From Dyadobacter sp. NIV53 (lineage in GTDB: Bacteria > Bacteroidota > Bacteroidia > Cytophagales > Spirosomataceae), in contig NZ_CP081299.1 in NCBI RefSeq assembly GCF_019711195.1, positions 4,684,501-4,748,500 of the forward strand: a DNA stretch of 64,000 nt, given 5' to 3'. This document shows positions 57,014 through 64,000 of the stretch, one piece after another (within the stretch, counting starts at the first letter, position 1; each line of letters starts with the position of its first letter). Under the pieces are notes generated by a model that saw only the letters and a list, made by a program, of their open reading frames with translations, ran no database searches and was not told the origin of the DNA. The position numbers and the translations under genes are program-made.

Positions 57014-58072
57014 TTAATTCTGATAGAATGCCTGGTTTTCTTTGGTGATAATATCAATTGGCATGAGATGTACTTTTTCGACAGGTGAACCAAGCACAAG
57101 TGTCTGGTAAAGTGCCATCAATCCCCTGTAACCTTGCTCTTCGGGTTTGTGGCAAATCAGGAAATCGATATATCCTTCGTTGAGATAATTGATATTCTCT
57201 TTTAAAAAGTCATAGCCGATTAATGATATATCTGTCCGTTTACTGTTTTTGAGAAAAGATGCTACTGCGGACACGCGTGAGTTGGTCACGAAAATTGCTT
57301 CAATGTCCTGGTGGCCGTGTAATAATTGTGTTAATTCCCTGGCAACCGACAGCGTATCTGTATCATGAATATCAATCCTTAAAATTTCATTCGGCTGGTT
57401 ATGGTCCCGTAAATAAGACCGGAATCCTTCTTCTATCTGTAAATAATTATAACTGTCAGCTTCTTTCGAAATATTGACAACCAATACTTTATAATCTTTT
57501 CTCAAACGGTAAGTCAGCAGTTTTGCACCAACATAACCACTTTGAAACAGGTGCGGACCGATGTAACAAAGATTGTTCTGGCCGGGAACACTCGAATCAA
57601 TGAATGCATAAGGGATTTTCTGTTTGTTACATTCGCTGATAAATACCTTGGCTTCGTCAATAAAAGAAGGTGCAAGCATCACTGCATTGAAGTGCGCTTT
57701 CAGAATTTGTTCAGCCTGTAAGTTGAACGAGTCTTTATCATTCAGGTCAAACAAAAATGTTTGTACAACCACTCCATATTTCTTGATTTCTGCATCAGCA
57801 CGCATAATACCACGCAAAGGCGCCTCCCAAAAATCGGTTTCTTCTGAAACTTTGGGAATCAGTATGGCAAAAGTTATCGTCTTGCGGGATGCAAGCCTGC
57901 TGGCTAGTATGTTGGGCTGGTAATCAAGTTCAATAATAATATCATTGATTTTTTTTCGGGTTGCTTCCGAAACGCCTGTTCGGTTATGTATTACGCGGTC
58001 AACGGTGGCAATAGATACATTGGCTCTGCGTGCAATCTCTTTTACACCAAAATAGGTAGTGTCTTTTTCCAT
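57014..58072 (-). CDS. LacI family transcriptional regulator
   Basis: 352 residues. The N-terminal LacI helix-turn-helix is clear (FGVKEIARRANVSIATVDRVIHNRTGVSEATR, positions 8-40), with the hinge helix near YQPNILASRLASRK. A periplasmic-binding-protein-like sensor domain follows. It is the first gene of the minus-strand sugar block and lies divergent from the sulfatase, so it probably controls one or both. The inducer cannot be named. Confidence 0.92.
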   Translation of the reverse strand: MEKDTTYFGVKEIARRANVSIATVDRVIHNRTGVSEATRKKINDIIIELDYQPNILASRLASRKTITFAILIPKVSEETDFWEAPLRGIMRADAEIKKYGVVVQTFLFDLNDKDSFNLQAEQILKAHFNAVMLAPSFIDEAKVFISECNKQKIPYAFIDSSVPGQNNLCYIGPHLFQSGYVGAKLLTYRLRKDYKVLVVNISKEADSYNYLQIEEGFRSYLRDHNQPNEILRIDIHDTDTLSVARELTQLLHGHQDIEAIFVTNSRVSAVASFLKNSKRTDISLIGYDFLKENINYLNEGYIDFLICHKPEEQGYRGLMALYQTLVLGSPVEKVHLMPIDIITKENQAFYQN

Positions 58073-58727
58073 GAAGGGATTTTGAATTTTAGGTTCCTGA
58101 GGATATTACAAATGACAGTGAAAGAATTGCAACAGTATTCAATCTGACCGCTTTGTATATATTTTTGAAATATAGGTTATTTTTTCCCGGATATAAAAAC
58201 ACTATCGGTAATTGCCTGTGCGATGTGGGAAAACACACTTTCAATCTTGATAAAGAATCTTATTCTGACTTATGCCTTTTTTATTAACAATTAAAATTTC
58301 TGACAACTAATTTTAAAATGCCTTGTTACTTTAATTTCAATATATTTACTTTGTCTATCAATTAAGTAGATTAATAACTGCTTGTAATAAATGTTAAATC
58401 CTATTTTTTATTATAAACGGTTTTAAGGAAATAAATAACCCACTTCTGATACCCGGGAGACAGCCAAAACGGACTTGCCGGATTTTCGGTGGTTGTCAAT
58501 CATGCTTGTCCGAATGGGCTGTCGCAGGGTATCAGAAGTGGAATTATTATGTGTATTAGTAACTAAATCATTTACGAAGCTAAGTTAATAAAATCATATA
58601 AAAAGTAGTCATTCCTAATTTGATCCGATTTCAAATCTACATCAGCGATATTCAGGTTGCATCCCAATCAAAAGAGTAGATTTTACGAATTGAATATGTT
58701 TGTTGAGTGATAACATTCTGATTAAAA
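58073..58727. promoter_or_regulatory. Long divergent control region between LacI regulator and sulfatase
   Basis: 655 nt without a gene. It holds a roughly 100-nt hairpin element (58440-58541, listed separately); the rest is AT-rich. It should contain two promoters and LacI-type operators, but I could not pick a convincing palindromic operator by eye. Confidence 0.4.
58440..58541. repeat. 102-nt hairpin element with 15-bp terminal inverted repeats
   Basis: CCACTTCTGATACCC (58440-58454) is the exact reverse complement of 58527-58541. Inside, GACAGCC (58459-58465) pairs with GGCTGTC (58517-58523), and CGGAC (58470-58474) with GTCCG (58508-58512). The whole folds into one long interrupted stem. 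It is more GC-rich than its surroundings. It could be a MITE-like remnant or a structured RNA; no target-site duplication is evident. Confidence 0.7.
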
Positions 58728-60179
58728 ATGAAAAAAAACCAATTTTTTACCCTAATTACTGTTTTAACTGCAATTTTTTTTCAGTCTAATCTCTCAGCTC
58801 AGAATCCGAAAGCACAACGTCCGAATATTATTTTCATTTTAGCCGATGATCTCGGATATGGAGATGTTGGTTTTAATGGCCAGAAATTGATCAAAACACC
58901 AAATATTGATCGTTTGGCCAGGGAAGGTGTAAAATTCAATCAGTTTTATGCCGGAACCAGCGTATGTGCGCCTTCGCGTTCCTCACTTTTAAGCGGCCAG
59001 CATACCGGCCATACTTATATTCGGGGAAACAAAAGTGTTGAGCCGGAAGGGCAGGAGCCCATTGCAGATTCTGTTGTGACTGTTGCCGAAATCCTGAAAA
59101 AAGCAGGATATGCAACTGCAGCTTTCGGGAAATGGGGATTGGGCCCGGTTGGTTCGGCAGGAGATCCGAATAAACAGGGTTTTGACCAATTTTACGGATA
59201 TAATTGCCAAAGCCTGGCGCACCGGTATTATCCGGACCACCTTTGGGATAATGGTAAAAAAGTGGTGTTGGAAGCTAACCGGAACCTGATTTATAACAAA
59301 CAATATGCACCGGATCTGATCCAGAAACAGGCACTTGATTTCGTGGATTCCAGGGATGGTAAACAGCCTTTCTTTTTGTTTTTACCGTACATTTTACCAC
59401 ATGCCGAGCTGATCGTTCCGGAGGACAGTATCTTTCAGTATTACAAAGGTAAGTTTAACGAAAAACCATATAAAGGACAGGATTACGGGCCAGATGCAAC
59501 CGATGGAGGTTATGCCTCCCAGCAATATCCGCATGCCGCGTTTGCCGCAATGGTTTCACGTTTAGATCTTTATGTTGGGCAGATATTAGCCAAACTGAAA
59601 GAAAAGGGGTTAGATAAAAACACGCTGGTCATTTTTACAAGTGATAACGGGCCGCATGTAGAAGGTGGTGCAGATCCGAAATTTTTCAACAGCAGCGGCG
59701 GTTTTCAGGGTGTGAAACGTGATTTGTATGAAGGCGGAATCCGTGAGCCCTTTGCTGCGCGATGGCCGGGCGTTATCAAACCAGGAACTAACAATGATTA
59801 TGTAGGGGCGTTCTGGGACATATTGCCAACATTTGCAGAATTGGCAGGAGCAAAATCTCCTTCCAACATAGATGGTATTTCCTTTAATTCTGCACTTACC
59901 GGAAAAGGAACCCAGCAGAAGCATGATTATCTGTATTGGGAGTTTCACGAACAAGGCGGAAAACAGGCAGTCCGGCAGGGTAACTGGAAAGCAATAAGGC
60001 TGAAAGCGGCGGGAAATCCGGAAGGTGCGGTTGAGCTTTACGATCTGTCCAAAGACCCGGCTGAAACCACCAATTTAACTTCAAAATATCCGGAAAAAGC
60101 AAAGGAATTGGGAAAGATCATGAACAATGCTCATGTTTCTTCAGCACTGTTCCCTTTTGAGAATACCGGGACGAATTAA
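58728..60179 (+). CDS. Arylsulfatase-type sulfatase (S1 family)
   Basis: 483 residues. Signal peptide MKKNQFFTLITVLTAIFFQSNLSAQ. The metal site starts at PNIIFILADDLGYGD and the formylglycine site is CAPSRSSLLSG with Cys80, so an anaerobic or Cys-type sulfatase-maturing enzyme is needed, encoded elsewhere. Further active-site parts: FGKWGLG with the conserved Lys, and FTSDNGPHVEGG. These enzymes remove sulfate from sugars or aryl compounds in the periplasm. Its neighbours (oxidoreductases, NagA, NagB, permease) make a sulfated amino-sugar glycan likely. Confidence 0.94.
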   Translation: MKKNQFFTLITVLTAIFFQSNLSAQNPKAQRPNIIFILADDLGYGDVGFNGQKLIKTPNIDRLAREGVKFNQFYAGTSVCAPSRSSLLSGQHTGHTYIRGNKSVEPEGQEPIADSVVTVAEILKKAGYATAAFGKWGLGPVGSAGDPNKQGFDQFYGYNCQSLAHRYYPDHLWDNGKKVVLEANRNLIYNKQYAPDLIQKQALDFVDSRDGKQPFFLFLPYILPHAELIVPEDSIFQYYKGKFNEKPYKGQDYGPDATDGGYASQQYPHAAFAAMVSRLDLYVGQILAKLKEKGLDKNTLVIFTSDNGPHVEGGADPKFFNSSGGFQGVKRDLYEGGIREPFAARWPGVIKPGTNNDYVGAFWDILPTFAELAGAKSPSNIDGISFNSALTGKGTQQKHDYLYWEFHEQGGKQAVRQGNWKAIRLKAAGNPEGAVELYDLSKDPAETTNLTSKYPEKAKELGKIMNNAHVSSALFPFENTGTN

Positions 60180-60355
60180 CTGAAATTATTTTGACAGGAT
60201 CGCCTGCCGCAGGATTACTGGATTTTTATTTAAGATTAGAATAGACTCTATATTACGTTCGAACTCAATAAATCAGTACTATTCTTGGAGCTATCAAATA
60301 ACTATTTTAAAAAAATCCTGAAATCCGGTAATCCTATCTAAAAAAGAACATCCTG

Positions 60356-60592
60356 TCAGTCAGACTTATACAAACGATATTTCCGTTTCACTTCCACCGA
60401 AGAGCCAAAATTAATTAACAGGCCAATGTAAAATACAGGTAGATTAGGCTGCTGTTCAACATATAAGCCTTTTAATCGTAACTCTATGAAAAGAGCATTT
60501 TCACACACATTTTCTAAAAATCCACTACCGAGAGAATTATATACGATATAAGCAGCTGATATAATTTGACGAGTCAGGTCTTCGTGTTTCAT
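60356..60592 (-). pseudogene. GxxExxY family protein with internal deletion
   Basis: 78 residues; family members are usually about 120-130. The N-terminal half is recognisable (MKHEDLTRQIISAAYIVYNSLGSGFLENVCENAL), but the Tyr of the name-giving GxxExxY motif is Cys (GFLENVC). After LPVFY the sequence jumps directly to the usual C-terminal element IGLLINFGSSVEVKRKY, so about 45 residues of the core, with the nuclease-like strand and catalytic acids, are lost without a frame change. Probably non-functional. Confidence 0.7.
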
Positions 60593-60701
60593 TTTTAGAC
60601 AGGATTTACAGGATTTTTTTAACTGTTGTTTTCCTGACCTTCTGACGTTGATTGAAAATCGAATTAACTATGTAATACTATAGCAGTGCAGTAAGAATTT
60701 A

Positions 60702-61154
60702 CTAATTGAGCGGATAGGTGAAATGAATTACATTTTCGGATAAACCGCCGGTAGATCTATAAAATTCTATGGCATGAGCGTCTTCCAGATCAGCCTGGAC
60801 AAAGACCTCTTCAACGCCGATTGATTTGCAATAATCATTGACATTTGTAATAAGCATTTTACCAATTCCTTGTCTCTGGAATTCGGTTTTAACAGCCAGA
60901 TCATAAATATATACCGACGGAGATTCTGAATAATAAGCGGGCAAAGTATAAGCGGTTAAACCCCCTATTACTTTATTTTTTTGCAAGGCTATAAAAACAT
61001 GGAAGTTCTTCTCGTTAAGTAATTGCACGAGATATCTCTGATTTGGTATGACAAAATTCTTCATTTCAAAAACATCCTCGAAAACATAAATGAGTTCGGT
61101 AAAATGCTGAATGCTTTTTGAGTGAAGTCTTTGTATTAGTATGTCTTCATTCAT
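60702..61154 (-). CDS. GNAT acetyltransferase, AAC(3)-I-like
   Basis: 150 residues. The acetyl-CoA site is VKTEFQRQGIGKML (QRQGIG is motif A). The flanking pattern, VIGGLTAYTLPAYYSESPSVYIYDLAV and EEVFVQADLEDAHAIEFYRSTGG, closely follows the AAC(3)-I aminoglycoside acetyltransferase group, ending ENVIHFTYPL. Chromosomal members exist in many bacteria, and a role in resistance cannot be inferred from this alone; other amines are possible substrates. Confidence 0.83.
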   Translation of the reverse strand: MNEDILIQRLHSKSIQHFTELIYVFEDVFEMKNFVIPNQRYLVQLLNEKNFHVFIALQKNKVIGGLTAYTLPAYYSESPSVYIYDLAVKTEFQRQGIGKMLITNVNDYCKSIGVEEVFVQADLEDAHAIEFYRSTGGLSENVIHFTYPLN

Positions 61155-61316
61155 TTGATCAGATACGTTTTACGCTTGATTATGAAATTGTTACCTACCA
61201 GCAAATTGTCAATAATAAAAAGTATGCGTTACATTCGTAATCAATAAATCAGGATAGTAATTTATAAAATGGGCAGGAAATAAGAAAGTATTTATTTTAA
61301 GGAAATTCTGAATGAA

Positions 61317-61367
61317 ATTATCGCTGGTACGCAGTATTCACATCGAAGACTGAGTACCAGCGATAAT
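61317..61367 (-). terminator. Hairpin downstream of the SRPBCC gene
   Basis: ATTATCGCTGGTAC (61317-61330) and GTACCAGCGATAAT (61354-61367) are exact 14-bp arms around a 23-nt loop. It begins 20 nt past the stop codon of the minus-strand gene at 61387. The T run is weak, so it may be a terminator or an mRNA-end stabiliser. Confidence 0.65.
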
Positions 61368-61386
61368 CATTGAATTCAATATATCA

Positions 61387-61884
61387 TTATCCTTGCTGAA
61401 GCAATTCATCCAGATTTTCCATTCCGGCAGTAAATCCTTCTTTAAAGCCCATTTCCATCGTTGTTTCCAGATCTGAAAGCTTGTCGAATTGTAACTCAAT
61501 AGATACTATTGTTGAATTTGATACTTCGGAGAATTTATTAGTCCAGGTCGATCTGGGCTGGGTGGTGTTGATATTTCCATTTTCATCACAAAAAGCATCC
61601 AGTGCAGAGTAACTTTTTAACGGTGTAATGGATTGGTAATCAGCTCTTGCCCAATGTTCTTCTCCTTCCGGCCCGACCATTGCATAAAGCCAATAACCAC
61701 CTTCCCGGAAATCCATTGATTTGGTTCTGGCCTTCCATGGTTTTGGCGCCCACCATTTGTCCAGAATCTGGCTTTCTGTCCAGGCAGACCATACATTTGC
61801 AATTGGTGCAGCAAATTCTCTTTCTACTTTGATCTTTTTGTTTTCCTTGTCTACGGAAAAATTCATTAACAGGCTACTTTTCAT
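61387..61884 (-). CDS. SRPBCC (AHSA1/START-like) domain protein
   Basis: 165 residues. The AHSA1 pattern is clear: IKVEREFAAPIANVWSAWTE at the start, WWAPKPWKARTKSMDFREGG, and the end KEGFTAGMENLDELLQQ. These small helix-grip proteins bind hydrophobic ligands; the ligand is unknown. The start overlaps the end of arsR by 11 nt. An ATG at 61866 is a possible alternative. This ArsR-SRPBCC pairing is common across bacteria. Confidence 0.92.
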   Translation of the reverse strand: MKSSLLMNFSVDKENKKIKVEREFAAPIANVWSAWTESQILDKWWAPKPWKARTKSMDFREGGYWLYAMVGPEGEEHWARADYQSITPLKSYSALDAFCDENGNINTTQPRSTWTNKFSEVSNSTIVSIELQFDKLSDLETTMEMGFKEGFTAGMENLDELLQQG

Positions 61885-62200
61885 CTTTATTAGAATTTAG
61901 GTTGATTAATACTTGATCCAGTTGAGTAAAACGATCTTCCCAATGTTTCTTAAATTGTTCGAGCCAATGATCCACTTCTTTCATTTTTGCAGCATTAAAA
62001 TGATAATAGATCTCCCGTCCGGCCTTATCCTGGGTGAGTAACTGACAATCAGCTAGCACTTTAATGTGCTTGGAGACTGCTTGTCTGGTTGTGTCAAAAT
62101 GTTCAGCCAAGGCATTAGGCGTCATCGACTGAGCGGCAATCAATACTAAAATTGCTCTTCTCGTCGGGTCGGCAATGGCTTGAAAAATATCTCCTTTCAT
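61874..62200 (-). CDS. ArsR family winged-helix regulator
   Basis: 108 residues. DIFQAIADPTRRAILVLI is the family opening; the recognition helix is near MTPNALAEHFDTTRQAVSKHIKVL. It has no Cys pair for metals, so it belongs to the non-metal ArsR group paired with SRPBCC proteins. A double palindrome begins 18 nt upstream of its start codon, consistent with self-repression of the arsR-SRPBCC operon. Confidence 0.93.
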   Translation of the reverse strand: MKGDIFQAIADPTRRAILVLIAAQSMTPNALAEHFDTTRQAVSKHIKVLADCQLLTQDKAGREIYYHFNAAKMKEVDHWLEQFKKHWEDRFTQLDQVLINLNSNKDEK

Positions 62201-62217
62201 TAGGTAAACTTATTTTA

Positions 62218-62259
62218 TGCAACTAGTTAGTTGCAAATATATGCAACTTTTTAGTTGCG
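62218..62259. promoter_or_regulatory. Double palindromic operator of arsR
   Basis: First site: TGCAACTA (62218-62225), 2-nt gap, TAGTTGCA (62228-62235), a perfect 8-bp palindrome. Second site: TGCAACT (62242-62248), 4-nt gap, AGTTGCG (62253-62259), one mismatch. The half-site GCAACT/AGTTGC therefore occurs four times in 42 bp, directly before the arsR start. It fits a pair of ArsR dimers. Confidence 0.78.
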
Positions 62260-62413
62260 CAAATATTTTTTCAGGATTTTTTGAAATTGTTTTTTAGAAC
62301 CTTTTAATATTATTTAGGATAAATGGTATATTCGTTTACGCTAATGAAATTGCAAAACGCTAGCTATCAATGTTTTTAGGATTTTCGTAAATATTATCAA
62401 ACTGAAAAATACC

Positions 62414-62755
62414 ATGAGGATTTTCAAATTAAAAACGATTCCGTCCACACAAGAATTAGCAGAGACTTTAAAAGAGGAATTTTCTGATCAGTATTCTTAT
62501 GGAATGTTCGGACTGGACTGTGATAGTATTATTGTCAGTAAATCCATCTTCGTTGGTGTACAAATTTCAAAAAAGAATAATGAAATTACCCTGCAGGGAA
62601 TGCCGGCATCAGTACCAACCTGGCTACTTTACGTGGCCGACTTAGTTTCAACCGGGGGTATTGTCAGTTTAATTTTCCGTTCTTCCTGGATTAAATTTGA
62701 AAACGAAATACGCGCTTTCCTGATACAGAAATATAATCAGGAGGTAATTTCATGA
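62414..62755 (+). CDS. Small protein with one membrane-like segment
   Basis: 113 residues. A mixed alpha/beta N-terminal half (IPSTQELAETLKEEFSDQYSYGMFG, DSIIVSKSIFVGVQISKKNNEITLQG) is followed by a hydrophobic stretch (about residues 72-90, WLLYVADLVSTGGIVSLIF) and a charged end. It resembles small conserved Bacteroidota proteins without known function. The upstream 213 nt carry the arsR operator on the left side. Confidence 0.6.
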   Translation: MRIFKLKTIPSTQELAETLKEEFSDQYSYGMFGLDCDSIIVSKSIFVGVQISKKNNEITLQGMPASVPTWLLYVADLVSTGGIVSLIFRSSWIKFENEIRAFLIQKYNQEVIS

Positions 62756-62982
62756 TGTGATTAATTGCTGGAATGATAGACTCCGGTTCCATTTAACCAG
62801 TAGGGAATCTGGGTTTATTTTATAAAGGATAATTTTTATTTTCCTGTAAAAGCGTTATAGATTTAATTACGAAGCTTCATTCTTTCCCACTGAAAATGAA
62901 ACGGTTGGTTTATTTCGCTTCTGCTGCTCTCTTTCCGCTAAAATGAAATAAAAACGTTTAGCGCTATACGGTATAAATAATC

Positions 62983-63768
62983 TTACTTCCCAAGCCACTC
63001 ATCCAAAACCTCAATCAGCAGTTCCGGAACCTTACTTCCTTTTATCGCGGTACAAATCTCCCCAAGAAAAGCGCCATGCACTCCGGGCAAAATCATTAGT
63101 TCTGCATTTGGTATTTTGCAGGATATTTCAAGAGCGTGTTCGGGTAAAACCACATCTTGTGAAGCATTTATAATCAGGGTAGGAGCTTGAATGGATTGAA
63201 GGTCGCTTTCGGGCCAGTCATTGAAGTTAATCATGCGGTCACGGTCTTTGTCGTGCATTACCTGTAATTGTTTTGGGTCGCGTGCTACTTTGAGATAAGC
63301 ATCCTGCAGAGGTTGAGGCATATTTTCGAGAGATGCGTTTTGCATACTTTCAAAAAACCCGGGGATCATCCCGTTTCTTTTATAAATAGCAGAAACTGCG
63401 ATCAGCTTATGAACTATTCCGTCATGCCTGATTCCCATCTGCAAAACAGTACTGCCACCATTACTAAAACCCAGGAAATCAGCTTTTTTAATTTTTAGAT
63501 GTGCAAGTAATGCCGCTACATCGTCGGCATCCTGTTCAAAGGTAAGTGCATTTTTACGATCGCCGGAATGCCCGTGCGCCTGTAATTCTACGGCAATAAT
63601 TTTTCGGTGATTTGCCAGCAATGGAAGTATTTGTCCAAAAGTAGTGTCTATGGTAGAGCCGCCGCCATGTAGCAGAACTAAGGGAATTTGTCCGCTTCCA
63701 TGAATTTCATAATACAATTGTAATCCATTGACCGATGCATAACCACTCTCAAATCCCGGCTTTATCAT
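62983..63768 (-). CDS. Alpha/beta hydrolase
   Basis: 261 residues. The oxyanion-hole motif is LVLLHGGGSTID; the nucleophile elbow is GFSNGGS with Ser102; the acid is probably Asp in INASQDVVLPEHA; the His is in PGVHGAFLGE. It lacks a signal peptide, so it is cytoplasmic. The substrate cannot be told; the family includes esterases, C-C hydrolases and lactonases. Confidence 0.9.
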   Translation of the reverse strand: MIKPGFESGYASVNGLQLYYEIHGSGQIPLVLLHGGGSTIDTTFGQILPLLANHRKIIAVELQAHGHSGDRKNALTFEQDADDVAALLAHLKIKKADFLGFSNGGSTVLQMGIRHDGIVHKLIAVSAIYKRNGMIPGFFESMQNASLENMPQPLQDAYLKVARDPKQLQVMHDKDRDRMINFNDWPESDLQSIQAPTLIINASQDVVLPEHALEISCKIPNAELMILPGVHGAFLGEICTAIKGSKVPELLIEVLDEWLGK

Positions 63769-63907
63769 ATTGTTTTTATTTTTTCCAACAGAGAACTAAA
63801 AACTGATACTTTATCGTGAATATTTTAATTTCCAAGTGAAGATTCCTTCACTTGGAATAAGCTGGTTTGATATATAATGTTTTGTGTTTAAAATTTTATT
63901 GAAAATT

Positions 63908-64000
63908 TTAAACACGTTCGGTATAAGCTTTAAAATTATCTATGATTCCCTGCCACCCACCTTTTTGCATTTCGATTGGATTTGCGTTTTCCGCTTCAAA
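63908..64000 (-). CDS. SRPBCC (AHSA1-like) protein, C-terminal end only
   Basis: The last 30 codons of a minus-strand gene that continues past the window. They read FEAENANPIEMQKGGWQGII followed by DNFKAYTERV and TAA (63910-63908). This is the typical C-terminal helix of AHSA1-type proteins, as in the complete gene at 61387. It lies upstream of the hydrolase gene on the same strand. Confidence 0.65.
   Translation of the reverse strand, partial: FEAENANPIEMQKGGWQGIIDNFKAYTERV

Noticed and set aside
58440..58541. tRNA or other known structural RNA
   Set aside because: The fold is one long stem with internal loops, without cloverleaf or anticodon features.

Overview
The window looks like chromosomal DNA from a Bacteroidota bacterium of the order Cytophagales; a Dyadobacter- or Spirosoma-like genus is a guess from protein flavour, not a measured result. 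Supporting signs are a lipidated BamA-type partner next to TamB (TamL-TamB), a type IX secretion sorting domain, a TonB-plug-like VVVVGYG motif, TAnnTTTG-type promoter boxes, many SPII lipoproteins and poor Shine-Dalgarno sequences. No rRNA, tRNA, transposase, integrase or CRISPR array was found.

Layout. 1-5246 (-): a 3'-truncated alpha-2-macroglobulin gene. 5518-9751 (+): an RND efflux adaptor and pump, ending at a perfect 30-bp inverted repeat shared with a convergent desaturase. 9826-18960: housekeeping genes (metK, lipA, an envelope protein, waaA, a ROK regulator, rsgA, methylmalonyl-CoA epimerase). 18984-26358 (-): tamL and tamB. 26500-35347: a LolA-like protein, a GH20 hexosaminidase, a toxin-antitoxin-like nucleotidyltransferase with two small partners, pyrD, ftsK and lolA.

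35309-48488 is a 13.1-kb RHS polymorphic-toxin island. It holds an SpvB/RHS-like protein with a type IX sorting tail, then a full RHS protein with a metzincin-like C-terminal tip. After these come small lipoproteins that may be immunity factors, an orphan RHS tip with a papain-like candidate active site and a small membrane protein beside it, and decayed copies of the RHS core and of a tip. The island is framed by a 40-bp direct repeat (39/40 identical) made from the last codons of lolA. The decayed RHS copies carry GC-rich 16-nt insertions that break the frame.

48484-60179 is a sugar-catabolism region: Uma2 nuclease, three Gfo/Idh/MocA oxidoreductases, NagB-like deaminase, NagA deacetylase, a FucP-type permease, a LacI regulator and a divergent sulfatase, with a seven-unit palindromic repeat array inside. 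It would import N-acetyl-amino sugar, deacetylate it and deaminate it, perhaps after desulfation. 60356-64000 holds small accessory genes, including an ArsR-SRPBCC pair with a recognisable double operator.

Several genes (methylmalonyl-CoA epimerase, ftsK, a small antitoxin-like protein, an immunity lipoprotein) each appear to miss one base in an A or T run, and lipA has lost an essential cysteine codon. This could be residual sequencing error, so these lesions should be checked against reads before biological interpretation.
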